Source: Hoeflea sp. 108
GTDB taxonomy: Bacteria; Pseudomonadota; Alphaproteobacteria; Rhizobiales; Rhizobiaceae
Assembly: GCF_000372965.1 (NCBI RefSeq)
Contig: NZ_KB890024.1
Coordinates: 2,048,839 to 2,112,838, forward strand
Direction: 5' to 3'
Length of the DNA: 64,000 nucleotides
Positions 16,684 to 24,654 of the stretch are shown here, piece by piece. The notes beneath the pieces are model-generated. The model had not been told where the DNA came from, did no database searches, and saw only the letters and a program-made list of their open reading frames with translations. The stretch's first letter is position 1; the number at the start of each line of letters is the position of its first letter. The position numbers were made by a program, and so were the translations under genes.

Positions 16684-17214
16684 ATGACTGACACATCGAC
16701 CAAACTTCCAGTGAAAGCGGAAAAGGGAGCTTCCCCGGAGCCGCGCGGCAACGGCTGGAGCCCATTTGAAACCTTGCGCCGAGAAGTCGATCGTCTCTTC
16801 GATGATTTCCATCCTTTCGGCTGGCGTGGGTCATTTCCTAGGCTACCGGAGCCGCGCACTTCTTTCGAAGGAAGTTGGCCACTGGCTCCTGCGATGGACC
16901 TGGTCGAAAAGGAGAAAGAATACGAAATCACCGCCGAGATGCCGGGTGCCGACGAGAAGAACATCGACATCAAGGTCACCAACCACCTGCTGACCATCAA
17001 GGGCGAGAAGAGCGAGGAAAAGGAGGAAAAAAAGAAAGACTATTTCCTCTCGGAACGTCGCTACGGTTCGTTTCAGCGGTCCATTCAGATTCCTGACGGA
17101 ATCGATCCCGACAAGATCGAAGCCACCTTCTCGAAAGGCATCTTGACTGTCAGGCTGCCGAAGACCGCGGAAGCTCAAAAGCCCGAAAAGACAATCACGG
17201 TGAAGACCGCATAG
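16684..17214 (+). CDS. Small heat-shock protein, Hsp20/alpha-crystallin
   Basis: A 176-residue holdase chaperone. The alpha-crystallin domain spans about residues 65-170. It includes the YEITAEMPGADEKNIDIKV strand pair and an FSKGILTVRLPK ending with the conserved G-x-L motif, followed by a short tail. GAGG nine bases upstream supports the ATG at 16684 although the frame is open to 16549. The placement in a FixK-boxed island with Usp proteins parallels HspX in the mycobacterial dormancy regulon. It starts a row running through DUF2267, phosphoribosyltransferase and Usp genes. Confidence 0.93.
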   Translation: MTDTSTKLPVKAEKGASPEPRGNGWSPFETLRREVDRLFDDFHPFGWRGSFPRLPEPRTSFEGSWPLAPAMDLVEKEKEYEITAEMPGADEKNIDIKVTNHLLTIKGEKSEEKEEKKKDYFLSERRYGSFQRSIQIPDGIDPDKIEATFSKGILTVRLPKTAEAQKPEKTITVKTA

Positions 17215-17466
17215 GGCCCGCCACACCGAGTGTCGGCGTGTTTGTAGCGCCGGCACCTCCGCCCGGAGATGTCCCGATGGTAGCCGAAAACGTCAAGCTT
17301 CGGTTGGGTCCCAATCCTGAAGCGAGCGTGCGCGCCCTGAGGCAACTGGGCTTTCTGACGACGAGACTGCCAGATACTTCGCAACGACGTGGAGGGAGTT
17401 GGCGTGGCTGGTCTCCCAAACCACTCAAAGTCGAGACACTCCGGCAAAGGACATGGAGTCGACCTC

Positions 17467-17892
17467 ATGGGACACGCATCCAAGCCGAACTTCTCACATT
17501 CCGCCCAAAAAGCTCAGCAATGGGTGAATGAGTTGGCTGCTGATCTCGGCTGGCCGGAAAACCTTTCTCATCGCTTGATGAGGTCGGTGCTTCAAGCGTT
17601 GCGCGATTGGCTGTCGCCCGAAGAGGCCGCCGATCTTTCCTCACAGCTCCCTGAGATGATCCGGGGGATCTATTTCGAAGGCTGGAATCCAGGGACGTCA
17701 CCCGCCCGGGAGCGTGACAAGCGTGACTTTGCGCTCCGAATCTCGAAATCCTTGGACGACCAGCCGGAGATCGACATCGAGGAGGGCATTGCAGCCGTAT
17801 TCAGGCTTCTCGATCGGCATCTTTCGCATGGTGAAATTGTCCAGGTGAAGAATTCGATGCGCAAGTCGCTCCGACATCTTTGGCCGGAATGA
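17467..17892 (+). CDS. DUF2267 protein
   Basis: A 141-residue, probably all-helical protein of the DUF2267 family, with the typical VLQALRDWLSPEEAADLSSQLPEMIRG segment followed by a helical C-terminal repeat. No catalytic residues are known for the family. It often occurs with stress and low-oxygen genes. Its stop overlaps the next gene's ATG by 4 bp (ATGA), so it is coupled to the phosphoribosyltransferase. Start codon 17467 is preceded by GGAG. Confidence 0.8.
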   Translation: MGHASKPNFSHSAQKAQQWVNELAADLGWPENLSHRLMRSVLQALRDWLSPEEAADLSSQLPEMIRGIYFEGWNPGTSPARERDKRDFALRISKSLDDQPEIDIEEGIAAVFRLLDRHLSHGEIVQVKNSMRKSLRHLWPE

Positions 17893-18560
17893 CGATAATG
17901 TTCCAAGACAGACAAGAGGCTGGCGAAAGGCTGGGACTTGAATTGCTTGGTGCCAAGCTTTTCAAACCCGTTGTTTTGGCGCTTCCCCGTGGGGGCGTTC
18001 CAGTGGCTGCGGCCGTCGCAAGAGCTCTCGATGCACCGCTCGACGTGCTCATTGTCCGCAAAGTCGGCGCACCGGAAAATTCGGAGTTGGCTGTCGCCGC
18101 AATTGTCGACGGCACACCTCCGGATGTGGTTGTGAACCGCGAAATCGTCGAAGCATATTCCCTGGGTGACGAGGAGCTCGCTGCCCTGGTTAGCGCAGAG
18201 CGCCCGGAACTGGAGCGACGCAGCAGGCTTTTCGGAGCGGTCACTCGTCCCCATTCTCTGGCTGGCAGAACTGCGGTCTTGGTCGACGATGGTGCCGCTA
18301 CAGGGGCGACCCTGAAGGTCGCGTTGCGAGCAGTCAAACGGCGGGGACCCACACGTACCGTCGTGGCAATCCCGGTTGCACCGTCCGACGCGCTTGATGT
18401 TGTCCGGCAGGAGGCCGATCAGGTCTTCTGCTTGAGCACGCCTGGCCGCTTTCGGGCCTTGAGCTATCACTATCGCAGCTTCCCTCAGCTGACCGACGAG
18501 GACGCGATGAATGCTCTTCGGGCAGCCGACGAAGAGCGAAGACTTCGTCATCCTCGATAA
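17889..18560 (+). CDS. Phosphoribosyltransferase family protein
   Basis: A 223-residue type I PRTase-fold protein. The PRPP-binding loop is AVLVDDGAATGATL, and an early ALPRGGVPVAAAVA segment and an IVRKVGAPENSELA segment are typical of the family. Its base substrate is unknown. Similar proteins occur in low-oxygen regulons; Rv0571c of the DosR regulon carries such a domain, from memory. The ATG at 17889 overlaps the DUF2267 stop. It may salvage nucleotides or regulate their pools in resting cells. Confidence 0.85.
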   Translation: MTIMFQDRQEAGERLGLELLGAKLFKPVVLALPRGGVPVAAAVARALDAPLDVLIVRKVGAPENSELAVAAIVDGTPPDVVVNREIVEAYSLGDEELAALVSAERPELERRSRLFGAVTRPHSLAGRTAVLVDDGAATGATLKVALRAVKRRGPTRTVVAIPVAPSDALDVVRQEADQVFCLSTPGRFRALSYHYRSFPQLTDEDAMNALRAADEERRLRHPR

Positions 18561-18610
18561 GTCAACTCGAGTGTCTTTTCTCGTGCAGTGGCAGTGCGAT
18601 CCTCAAATGT

Positions 18611-18624
18611 TTGCTCTACGTCAA
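18611..18624. promoter_or_regulatory. FNR/FixK-like box upstream of usp (18705), one mismatch
   Basis: TTGCTCTACGTCAA has one mismatch in the left half-site. It is centred 87 bp before the start codon. Confidence 0.6.
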
Positions 18625-18704
18625 GGTTAAGGTCTCCCGAGACGATCATTCTGATCATGTTCAGGTCGATGTTGCGTCCTGAGCGTTGCTCAAGGAGACG
18701 CAGG

Positions 18705-19541
18705 ATGAAAACCCAGATTTTTCTGCCACTCGCGACATACCCCGATGCAAACTCCGATACCGTCGCCGTCAATGCTGTCGCTGTCGCGCAACAGCTCCAT
18801 GCCGACCTGTATGCTCTCGCGATTGATGCCGCCATCCCTCACGTTTCGAGTCCATTGTCACGAATTCTGATTGATGTCCCGGCCCGTATCCGCCAGGCCG
18901 AGGCAATCAGCCACCAAGCCGGCGAGCACCTCCTCGCGAAATTGATCGAAGAAGGATTGCGACTGGGCGTTTCAGTCACCACTGCCTCGGAGGCTGTCCT
19001 TCTCGCGCTTCAGGGTGAAAGTGCAGCAACCCACGCCAGGTACTATGACCTTGCCGTTGTCGGATGGGAGCCTAACAACCAGACTTCCCGGATGATTGCG
19101 GAAGGGGTCGTTTTCGGCTCTGGCAGGCCAACTATCCTCCTGCCCGACTCGGCGAGCGCAGCCAAGATCGAGCACATCGCAATCGCATGGGACGGCAGCC
19201 GAGTGGCAGCTCGCGCCGTGGCTGATGCACTGCCGCTTCTGACACACGCCTCCAGGATTCATGTTCTCACAGTAGTTGACGAAAAGCCGCTGAAGGCAGC
19301 TGACATCGGCGAAAAGCTGGTTGCCTCATTGAGAAAGCGTGGGCTCAACGCTGATGCCGCAGACATCAAATCCGAAGACTGCCCGATCGCAATTACCTTG
19401 CAGGAACGGGCAATCGAGCTGGGTACGGATCTCCTGGTGATGGGGGGATACGGCCATTCCAGGGTTCGCGACTTCGTACTTGGCGGGGCGACGGAAGGCG
19501 TTCTGACGGACTTGCGTCTGCCGATACTGATGTCGCATTGA
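18705..19541 (+). CDS. Tandem-domain universal stress protein
   Basis: A 278-residue protein of two UspA domains, with the second-domain nucleotide loop GGYGHSRVRDFVLGG. It is more diverged in its first half than the Usp proteins at 15197 and 28106. The ATG at 18705 follows AAGGAGACG; an upstream frame extension to 18588 runs through the promoter box and is rejected. It is followed 11 bp later by an SDR gene, so the two probably form one transcript. Confidence 0.92.
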   Translation: MKTQIFLPLATYPDANSDTVAVNAVAVAQQLHADLYALAIDAAIPHVSSPLSRILIDVPARIRQAEAISHQAGEHLLAKLIEEGLRLGVSVTTASEAVLLALQGESAATHARYYDLAVVGWEPNNQTSRMIAEGVVFGSGRPTILLPDSASAAKIEHIAIAWDGSRVAARAVADALPLLTHASRIHVLTVVDEKPLKAADIGEKLVASLRKRGLNADAADIKSEDCPIAITLQERAIELGTDLLVMGGYGHSRVRDFVLGGATEGVLTDLRLPILMSH

Positions 19542-19552
19542 GGGACTTGGCC

Positions 19553-20302
19553 ATGGAGTTCTCAAGCAAAGTCGCGCTCGTCACCGGAGCTGGATCGGGC
19601 ATAGGTGAGGCTGTGGCTCGCGAGCTTGCCGCCGGCGGTGCCAAGGTTGTTGTGGCCGACATCGACATCCACTCAGCGGCACGCGTGGCGGAAATCATCG
19701 TGGCTGAAAAAGGCGAAGCCCATGCCTGTCAGGTCGACGTTGCCGATCCGCGATCAGTTGAACAGATGGTCGGGTTCGCCGTGGAGACGTTTGGAGGTCT
19801 CCACCTTGCGGTCAACAATGCGGGCATAGGCGGTGCGGAATCCGAAACGGCCGACTACCCGATCGACAATTGGCTAAGCGTGATGGAAGTGAATCTCAAT
19901 GGTGTCTTCTACTGCATCAAGTTCCAGCTTCCGGCCATGCTGAAGTCCGGTGGAGGAGCGATCGTCAACATGTCGTCCATTCTGGGGTCGGTGGGCTGGA
20001 GCAAGGCTTGCGCGTATGTCGCAGCAAAGCACGCCTTGGTTGGATTGACGAAAGCTGTGGCCCTTGAATACGTAGGGAAGAATGTTCGCGTTAACGCCGT
20101 CGGCCCAGCGTTTATCGACACTCCGCTGCTGAAAAAGAACCTGGACGACGAGACGATCGGACAGTTGGCGGCGCTTCACCCGTTGAACCGCCTCGGGTCT
20201 GCGCGTGAGGTCGCGGCGCTGACTTGCTTCCTTTTGTCTGAAAGAGCCAGCTTCATAACGGGTAGCTATCATCTGGTCGACGGAGGTTACACGTCGCGCT
20301 AG
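19553..20302 (+). CDS. Short-chain dehydrogenase/reductase
   Basis: A 249-residue classical SDR with TGAGSGIG near residue 12 for NAD(P) binding, an NNAG motif, catalytic Ser in the SSILGS segment, and YVAAK supplying the Tyr-Lys pair. The acidic residue in VVADIDIHS after beta2 suggests NAD(H) preference. GAGG eight bases upstream supports the start at 19553. It oxidises or reduces a small alcohol or ketone that cannot be inferred, perhaps to balance redox at low oxygen. Confidence 0.9.
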   Translation: MEFSSKVALVTGAGSGIGEAVARELAAGGAKVVVADIDIHSAARVAEIIVAEKGEAHACQVDVADPRSVEQMVGFAVETFGGLHLAVNNAGIGGAESETADYPIDNWLSVMEVNLNGVFYCIKFQLPAMLKSGGGAIVNMSSILGSVGWSKACAYVAAKHALVGLTKAVALEYVGKNVRVNAVGPAFIDTPLLKKNLDDETIGQLAALHPLNRLGSAREVAALTCFLLSERASFITGSYHLVDGGYTSR

Positions 20303-20367
20303 TCGCCCTCACGGCATCGCGAACGTGCCCGGTTGCCAGCAGCGAACACAACCTGCGGAGGCACGAC

Positions 20368-21113
20368 ATGAGACTGGTAATTTCCTTGGGTGGGAATGCC
20401 CTCTTGCGCAAAGGGCAGGCGATCACGGCTGAGAACCAGCGCGAAAACGCCGCCATGGCCACCACGTGGCTCGCGCCCGTGTTTCGGGAACACGACGTGG
20501 TGATCGCTCACGGCAGCGGCCCGCAATTGGCGATGCTCGCACTGCAGTCGTTTTCTTATCGGGTCGCCGAACCTACGCGTCTTGATCTGCTGTGTGCTCA
20601 AGCCGGGGGTGAGACAGGGTATCTGCTGGCTCGAGAGTTGCGGAACAAACTCGGGAGCGACCGACACGTTGTCGCGCAAATGGCGCAGGTGCTGGTCAAT
20701 GCCGATGACGAGGCATTTGGAAAGCCGGCCAAGCCCATCGGACCCTTCTACGAACGGACCTACGCCCACCAATTGCGCCAGCTGCGTGGCTGGCAATTTA
20801 CGGATTTTGACGGCGAGTATCGACGTGTTGTCCCAGTTCCCCGCCTCCTCGAAACCATCGAGATTGGCGCAGCGAAATCTTTGATCGGATCTGGTACGGC
20901 AGTTGTTATGTGCGGCCCCGTACCCGTCGCTGCGGGGCCTTCGATCCGTCTTCAATGGGGCCTAAGGTGAAGGCCGCATGCGATTTCGTCGAGGCATCGC
21001 ACAAATGGGCTGCGATCGGATCGATTTCGAATGCGGAACATGTCCTGTCAGGAGAGGCCGGGACACGTGTTGTGCCAATCACGGCTGGCGCGATCGACTT
21101 CTGGCCGCGCTGA
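20368..21113 (+). pseudogene. arcC: Carbamate kinase arcC, internally deleted and frameshifted
   Basis: The first 185 or so codons read as carbamate kinase: RLVISLGGNALLRKG, IAHGSGPQLAMLALQ, then WRRVVP-like YRRVVPVPRLLE. After VVMCGPVPV the frame fails and stops at 20970. The family C-terminus then resumes in another frame: SMGPKVKAACDFVEASHKWA, ending AGAIDFWPR at 21113. Roughly 70 residues, including the nucleotide-binding part, are missing between the pieces. The break is flanked by short G/C-rich repeats. It cannot make ATP from carbamoyl phosphate and is a relic of an arginine deiminase module. Confidence 0.82.
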
Positions 21114-21136
21114 CCCAGCGTTACGGAGGTGAGGTC

Positions 21137-21598
21137 ATGTGGGTTCGTTCTTTGTCTACGCTCGACTGCAGCAAGATTCTGGCTCGCAGTCACTTCGGCC
21201 ACCTGGCTTGTTCCAAGGACAGACGGCCATACGTAGTACCGTTTTACTTCTGTTACTCAGACAACAGGCTTTACGCATTCTCGATGCCTGGAAAGAAGAT
21301 CGACTTCATGCGAGCCAATCCCTGCGTTTGCGTGCTGGTCGACGAAAGGGGAAGTGGCCGAGAGTGGCGCAGCGTGCTGGTCGATGGCCGCTTCGAGGAG
21401 CTGAAAGGCGACACGCCCCAGAACAAGATCGATCAGGAGCATGCCTGGAACCTGCTCAGCAAACATGTGAATTGGTGGGAGCCAGGCGGTCTGAAACCCG
21501 ATCAGCGTCCCATTGCCGATCACTCATCCCACCTCTTCTTCCGGATTTACGTGGAACAGATATCGGGCCGGGAGGCCATAGAGGGTGAGCAATCTTAA
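21137..21598 (+). CDS. PNPOx-like flavin-binding split-barrel protein
   Basis: A 153-residue protein of the pyridoxamine-5'-phosphate-oxidase-like FMN/F420-binding split barrel (HFGHLACSKDRRPYVVPFYF, AFSMPGKKIDFMRANP, then an HVNWWEPGG tail). Such proteins bind flavin or heme-like cofactors; many have no known enzyme activity. GGAGGTGAGG supports the ATG at 21137. A paralogue at 58207 shares nearly all these motifs and has its own FixK box. The gene ends at a strong hairpin terminator. Confidence 0.88.
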   Translation: MWVRSLSTLDCSKILARSHFGHLACSKDRRPYVVPFYFCYSDNRLYAFSMPGKKIDFMRANPCVCVLVDERGSGREWRSVLVDGRFEELKGDTPQNKIDQEHAWNLLSKHVNWWEPGGLKPDQRPIADHSSHLFFRIYVEQISGREAIEGEQS

Positions 21599-21617
21599 GG
21601 AATATTGGAATCTGATA

Positions 21618-21651
21618 CGCGAGGTCGGTTCTATCTCTCACCGACCTCGCG
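21618..21651. terminator. Bidirectional hairpin terminator
   Basis: CGCGAGGTCGG at 21618-21628 and CCGACCTCGCG at 21641-21651 form a perfect 11-bp stem with a 12-base loop. It lies between the convergent PNPOx-like and Usp genes. Confidence 0.8.
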
Positions 21652-21659
21652 GCTTAAAT

Positions 21660-22496
21660 TCAGCGTGCCATCAATACCGGGATTGAAACGTCTTCCAGGA
21701 TCGATTTGGTAACGCCGCCGAAAATCTTCTCGCGAAGGCGGGAGTGGCCGTATGCGCCCATCACGATCAGGTCAGCGGACATGTCCGAGGCATGCCGCTT
21801 CAGCACATCGGCGACCTTTTGCCCTGAGCTCGGCAACCTGTCGACCGTAACCTTTGCGCCGTGGCGGGCCAGATAGGTCGCTATATCGGCCCCTGGCTCG
21901 TCGCCCTGACGGCCTTCACCTTCAAGCGGATCAACGAGCACCACATGTACCTCGTCTGCTGCCTCCAGGATATCGATGGCTTCCCGAACTGCCCGCGAGG
22001 CTTCGGCGCGCGAATCCCATGCAACCATCACCTTCCTGGGACGCAGCGTCGGTTTGGTGCCCTCGGGCGACAACAGCATTGGCTTGCCCGATGAGAAGAG
22101 CGCACCTTCAATCGTCTTGTCCCTGAGCGTTCCGCCTGCCAAAAGCTCCGGCCCGACAAAGGTCAGATCGGCATAGTGGGCGCGCCGCCCGATAATCTCG
22201 TCGGCCCAAGCTATTTCGGGATAGGTGTTGGTGACATCCGCCGAAATCGCAGCGCCGGCAAGCACTTGCGTGACCTCGGCCGTCCTCGAATCGAGCCGCT
22301 CGAGATCGGCGCGCCGCTCTTCCATCCAGGCGTCGGACATAGGGGCCGCGTAGTCGCCGATGGGCGGGGGAGCTGCGAGTGTTACGGCAAGCACGGAAAG
22401 ATGAGCGTCCAACTCCGCGCACAAGGAGGCGGCCAACTTGATGTCGTTGTCGCCGCGGTGGGTGCCCGTAACCGTTAGAATTGTCTTGAAGGCCAT
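21660..22496 (-). CDS. Tandem-domain universal stress protein
   Basis: A 278-residue two-domain Usp with nucleotide loop GAYGHSRLREKIFGG near the C-terminus. The gene is divergent from the cytochrome c gene, with two FNR-type boxes in the shared promoter region. The box at 22559 is centred 70 bp before this ATG. TGAGG precedes the start codon. Confidence 0.92.
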   Translation of the reverse strand: MAFKTILTVTGTHRGDNDIKLAASLCAELDAHLSVLAVTLAAPPPIGDYAAPMSDAWMEERRADLERLDSRTAEVTQVLAGAAISADVTNTYPEIAWADEIIGRRAHYADLTFVGPELLAGGTLRDKTIEGALFSSGKPMLLSPEGTKPTLRPRKVMVAWDSRAEASRAVREAIDILEAADEVHVVLVDPLEGEGRQGDEPGADIATYLARHGAKVTVDRLPSSGQKVADVLKRHASDMSADLIVMGAYGHSRLREKIFGGVTKSILEDVSIPVLMAR

Positions 22497-22558
22497 GGCT
22501 TGAATCCTCAGTCAATTGAAACCAGGTCTTCTGATACCGCCCAGGATCGGAACATTCC

Positions 22559-22572
22559 TTGCTCTGCGTCAA
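22559..22572. promoter_or_regulatory. FNR/FixK-like box for usp (22496, minus), one mismatch
   Basis: Plus-strand TTGCTCTGCGTCAA; read on the minus strand it is TTGACGCAGAGCAA. It is centred 70 bp before the Usp start. Confidence 0.65.
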
Positions 22573-22592
22573 TTCGTGAAAGCGCATGCGAT

Positions 22593-22606
22593 TTGATCCG
22601 TATCAA
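22593..22606. promoter_or_regulatory. FNR/FixK box upstream of cytochrome c
   Basis: TTGATCCGTATCAA is a perfect palindrome, centred 60 bp before the cytochrome start. It lies 34 bp from the neighbouring box for the divergent Usp gene. Confidence 0.85.
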
Positions 22607-22659
22607 GGTTTCGCATGACAGGGACATTAGGCTCCAACCCAATGGGCTGAGGCCGCCAT

Positions 22660-23085
22660 ATGAAACGCTTGATCACAGTCGCTGTATTGGTTTCAGGCAG
22701 CTTAATTTCTCTTCATGCTCAAGAGATGAGCTACGGGAAAACCGAGTTTCTGAACTCATGCGCCGCCTGCCACGGAAGTGGCGGAAAGGGCGACGGCCCT
22801 CTGGCTGCGGAATTACGAAGGGTGCCGACAGATCTGACCCTGCTTGCAGAAAAGAACGGCGGCGAGTTTCCCTATCGGCGTGTGCTGGCGACAATTGATG
22901 GGCGTTATGTTGTTCCAGGTCATGGCGAGCGCGACATGCCCGTCTGGGGGCAGCAATTTCTTTTGAGCGATAAGCGTATTTATGGGCCGGACGACGGACC
23001 CGTCGTGACGCAGGCAAGGATTCACGAGCTGGCAACGTTCATCGAGAGCCTGCAGAGTTCGAGGAACGAGGGTGCAGTCCCCTGA
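22660..23085 (+). CDS. Monoheme c-type cytochrome
   Basis: A 141-residue exported protein with a signal peptide (KRLITVAVLVSGSLISLHA) and one heme site CAACH (about residues 35-39) in NSCAACHGSGGKGDGPLA. A likely distal Met lies in RDMPVWGQQF. This is a class I periplasmic cytochrome that could carry electrons to a terminal oxidase or a denitrification enzyme, but no oxidase is encoded nearby. GAGG precedes the ATG. It is separated by 29 bp from the downstream APH/P-loop gene, probably one transcript. Confidence 0.88.
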   Translation: MKRLITVAVLVSGSLISLHAQEMSYGKTEFLNSCAACHGSGGKGDGPLAAELRRVPTDLTLLAEKNGGEFPYRRVLATIDGRYVVPGHGERDMPVWGQQFLLSDKRIYGPDDGPVVTQARIHELATFIESLQSSRNEGAVP

Positions 23086-23114
23086 GACCACAGGATGGAT
23101 CGAGGGTATGGATA

Positions 23115-24650
23115 ATGATCACCGATAAACAGGTCGAAGCAGTTGAGTTCTTGTTGGATGCCACCAGTCATGGTGATCCGCGGCCCGTGGAATTGATCGA
23201 GACGCACATTTCACGCGTGTTCCTTGCAGGAGACCGCGCGTTCAAGATGAAGCGTGCGGTGCAGCTTCCGTACGTGGACTTCTCTTCAGCCGATCGTAGG
23301 CTTGCTGTTTGTCAGCTGGAGGTGGACCGCAACTCAACGACGGCACCGGAGCTCTATCTCGGGGTGAGACGGTTGACGAGAAGACCTGACGGCCGCCTGG
23401 AGTTTGATGGAACGGGAGATCTCGTTGACGCTGTGGTCGAGATGCGGCGTTTCGATCAATCTGCCTTGCTCGACAAGATGGCAGTGGCAGATGAATTGAC
23501 ACCACAACTGATGACCGATGTTGCCCGGACGATCATCAGGTTTCATCGTGATGTGCCTGTGTCCCATGACTGCGGAGGTGCTGCCAATCTGCAGCGGGTG
23601 CTCGATATCAATCTTGCAGGTTTTGGCACGAGCCATGTGTTCTCCAGATCCGAGGTCGAGGAGTTCGATGGCCTCTTCCGGACGACCCTGCAACGGCACG
23701 CGGGCCTGCTAGACAGTCGGGAACGACATGGAAAGATGCGCCGATGCCATGGCGACCTTCACTTGCGCAACATATGCCTCTTCCAGGGCAAGCCCCGTCT
23801 GTTCGACTGCATCGAGTTCAACGACGACATCTCTACGGTCGATGTCCTCTACGACCTCGCGTTCTTGCTGATGGATCTTTGGCATCGGGGTCTGCCCGAG
23901 CTTTCTAACCTGGTTGCGAACCGCTATCTTGATGAGGCAGACGACGAGGACGGGTTCGTACTCCTGCCGCTGTTGATGGCAATCCGTGCCGCTGTACGCG
24001 CGCACGTCACTGCCACGCAGGCCGAAGAAGGCGGGCCCCAAAAGACGCGACTTGCAGGGGATGCACGATCGTACTTCGAGCTCGCGCATCAACTTCTGGT
24101 CGCTTGCCTGCCCCGTCTCGTGGCGATCGGGGGCCTCAGCGGCTCCGGCAAGACGACGGTCGCGGAAGCGCTTGCAGCGCATATTGGAGCTCCGCCAGGC
24201 GCACGTATCGTCGAAAGCGATCGCATTCGGAAAATCCTTCATGGTGTGGCACCCGAAACCCGGCTCCCCAACAGGGCCTATGCCCCCGAGGTTTCCGAGC
24301 GCGTCTATTCGGAGATGGCGTGGCGTGCGGGACTTATCCTGTCGCAGGGGAGCTCGGTGGTGGCAGATGCCGTTTTCGAGCGTCCGAAAGACAGGGACAG
24401 AATGGAGCTCTGCGCCAGAGAACGGGGCGTGCCATTTTCGGGATTTTGGTTGGAGGCCGATGCCAACCTGCTTTGGTCGCGGGTGAGCGAGCGAAGTGGG
24501 GGTGTGTCAGATGCGACGGTGGACGTGCTGTCGCATCAGCTTCGCAGGTCGGTTGCCGATGTTGACTGGAAAAGCTTGAATGCCGCCCAGACACCTGCTG
24601 GCGTTGTCTCAGACATTCTGGTCGCCATAGATCACGAGGTTTCCTGCTGA
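23115..24650 (+). CDS. Fusion of APH-like phosphotransferase and P-loop kinase domains
   Basis: A 511-residue two-domain protein. The N-terminal half is an aminoglycoside-phosphotransferase/choline-kinase-like fold with the catalytic CHGDLHLRN motif (His212) and a metal-binding LFDCIEFND. The C-terminal part has a P-loop at about residues 340-347 (GGLSGSGKT) and looks like a zeta-toxin/gluconate-kinase type small-molecule kinase. This architecture matches the family of mycobacterial Rv2004c, a DosR-regulon protein. The substrate is unknown. It sits downstream of the boxed cytochrome gene. Confidence 0.85.
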   Translation: MITDKQVEAVEFLLDATSHGDPRPVELIETHISRVFLAGDRAFKMKRAVQLPYVDFSSADRRLAVCQLEVDRNSTTAPELYLGVRRLTRRPDGRLEFDGTGDLVDAVVEMRRFDQSALLDKMAVADELTPQLMTDVARTIIRFHRDVPVSHDCGGAANLQRVLDINLAGFGTSHVFSRSEVEEFDGLFRTTLQRHAGLLDSRERHGKMRRCHGDLHLRNICLFQGKPRLFDCIEFNDDISTVDVLYDLAFLLMDLWHRGLPELSNLVANRYLDEADDEDGFVLLPLLMAIRAAVRAHVTATQAEEGGPQKTRLAGDARSYFELAHQLLVACLPRLVAIGGLSGSGKTTVAEALAAHIGAPPGARIVESDRIRKILHGVAPETRLPNRAYAPEVSERVYSEMAWRAGLILSQGSSVVADAVFERPKDRDRMELCARERGVPFSGFWLEADANLLWSRVSERSGGVSDATVDVLSHQLRRSVADVDWKSLNAAQTPAGVVSDILVAIDHEVSC

Positions 24651-24654
24651 ACTG

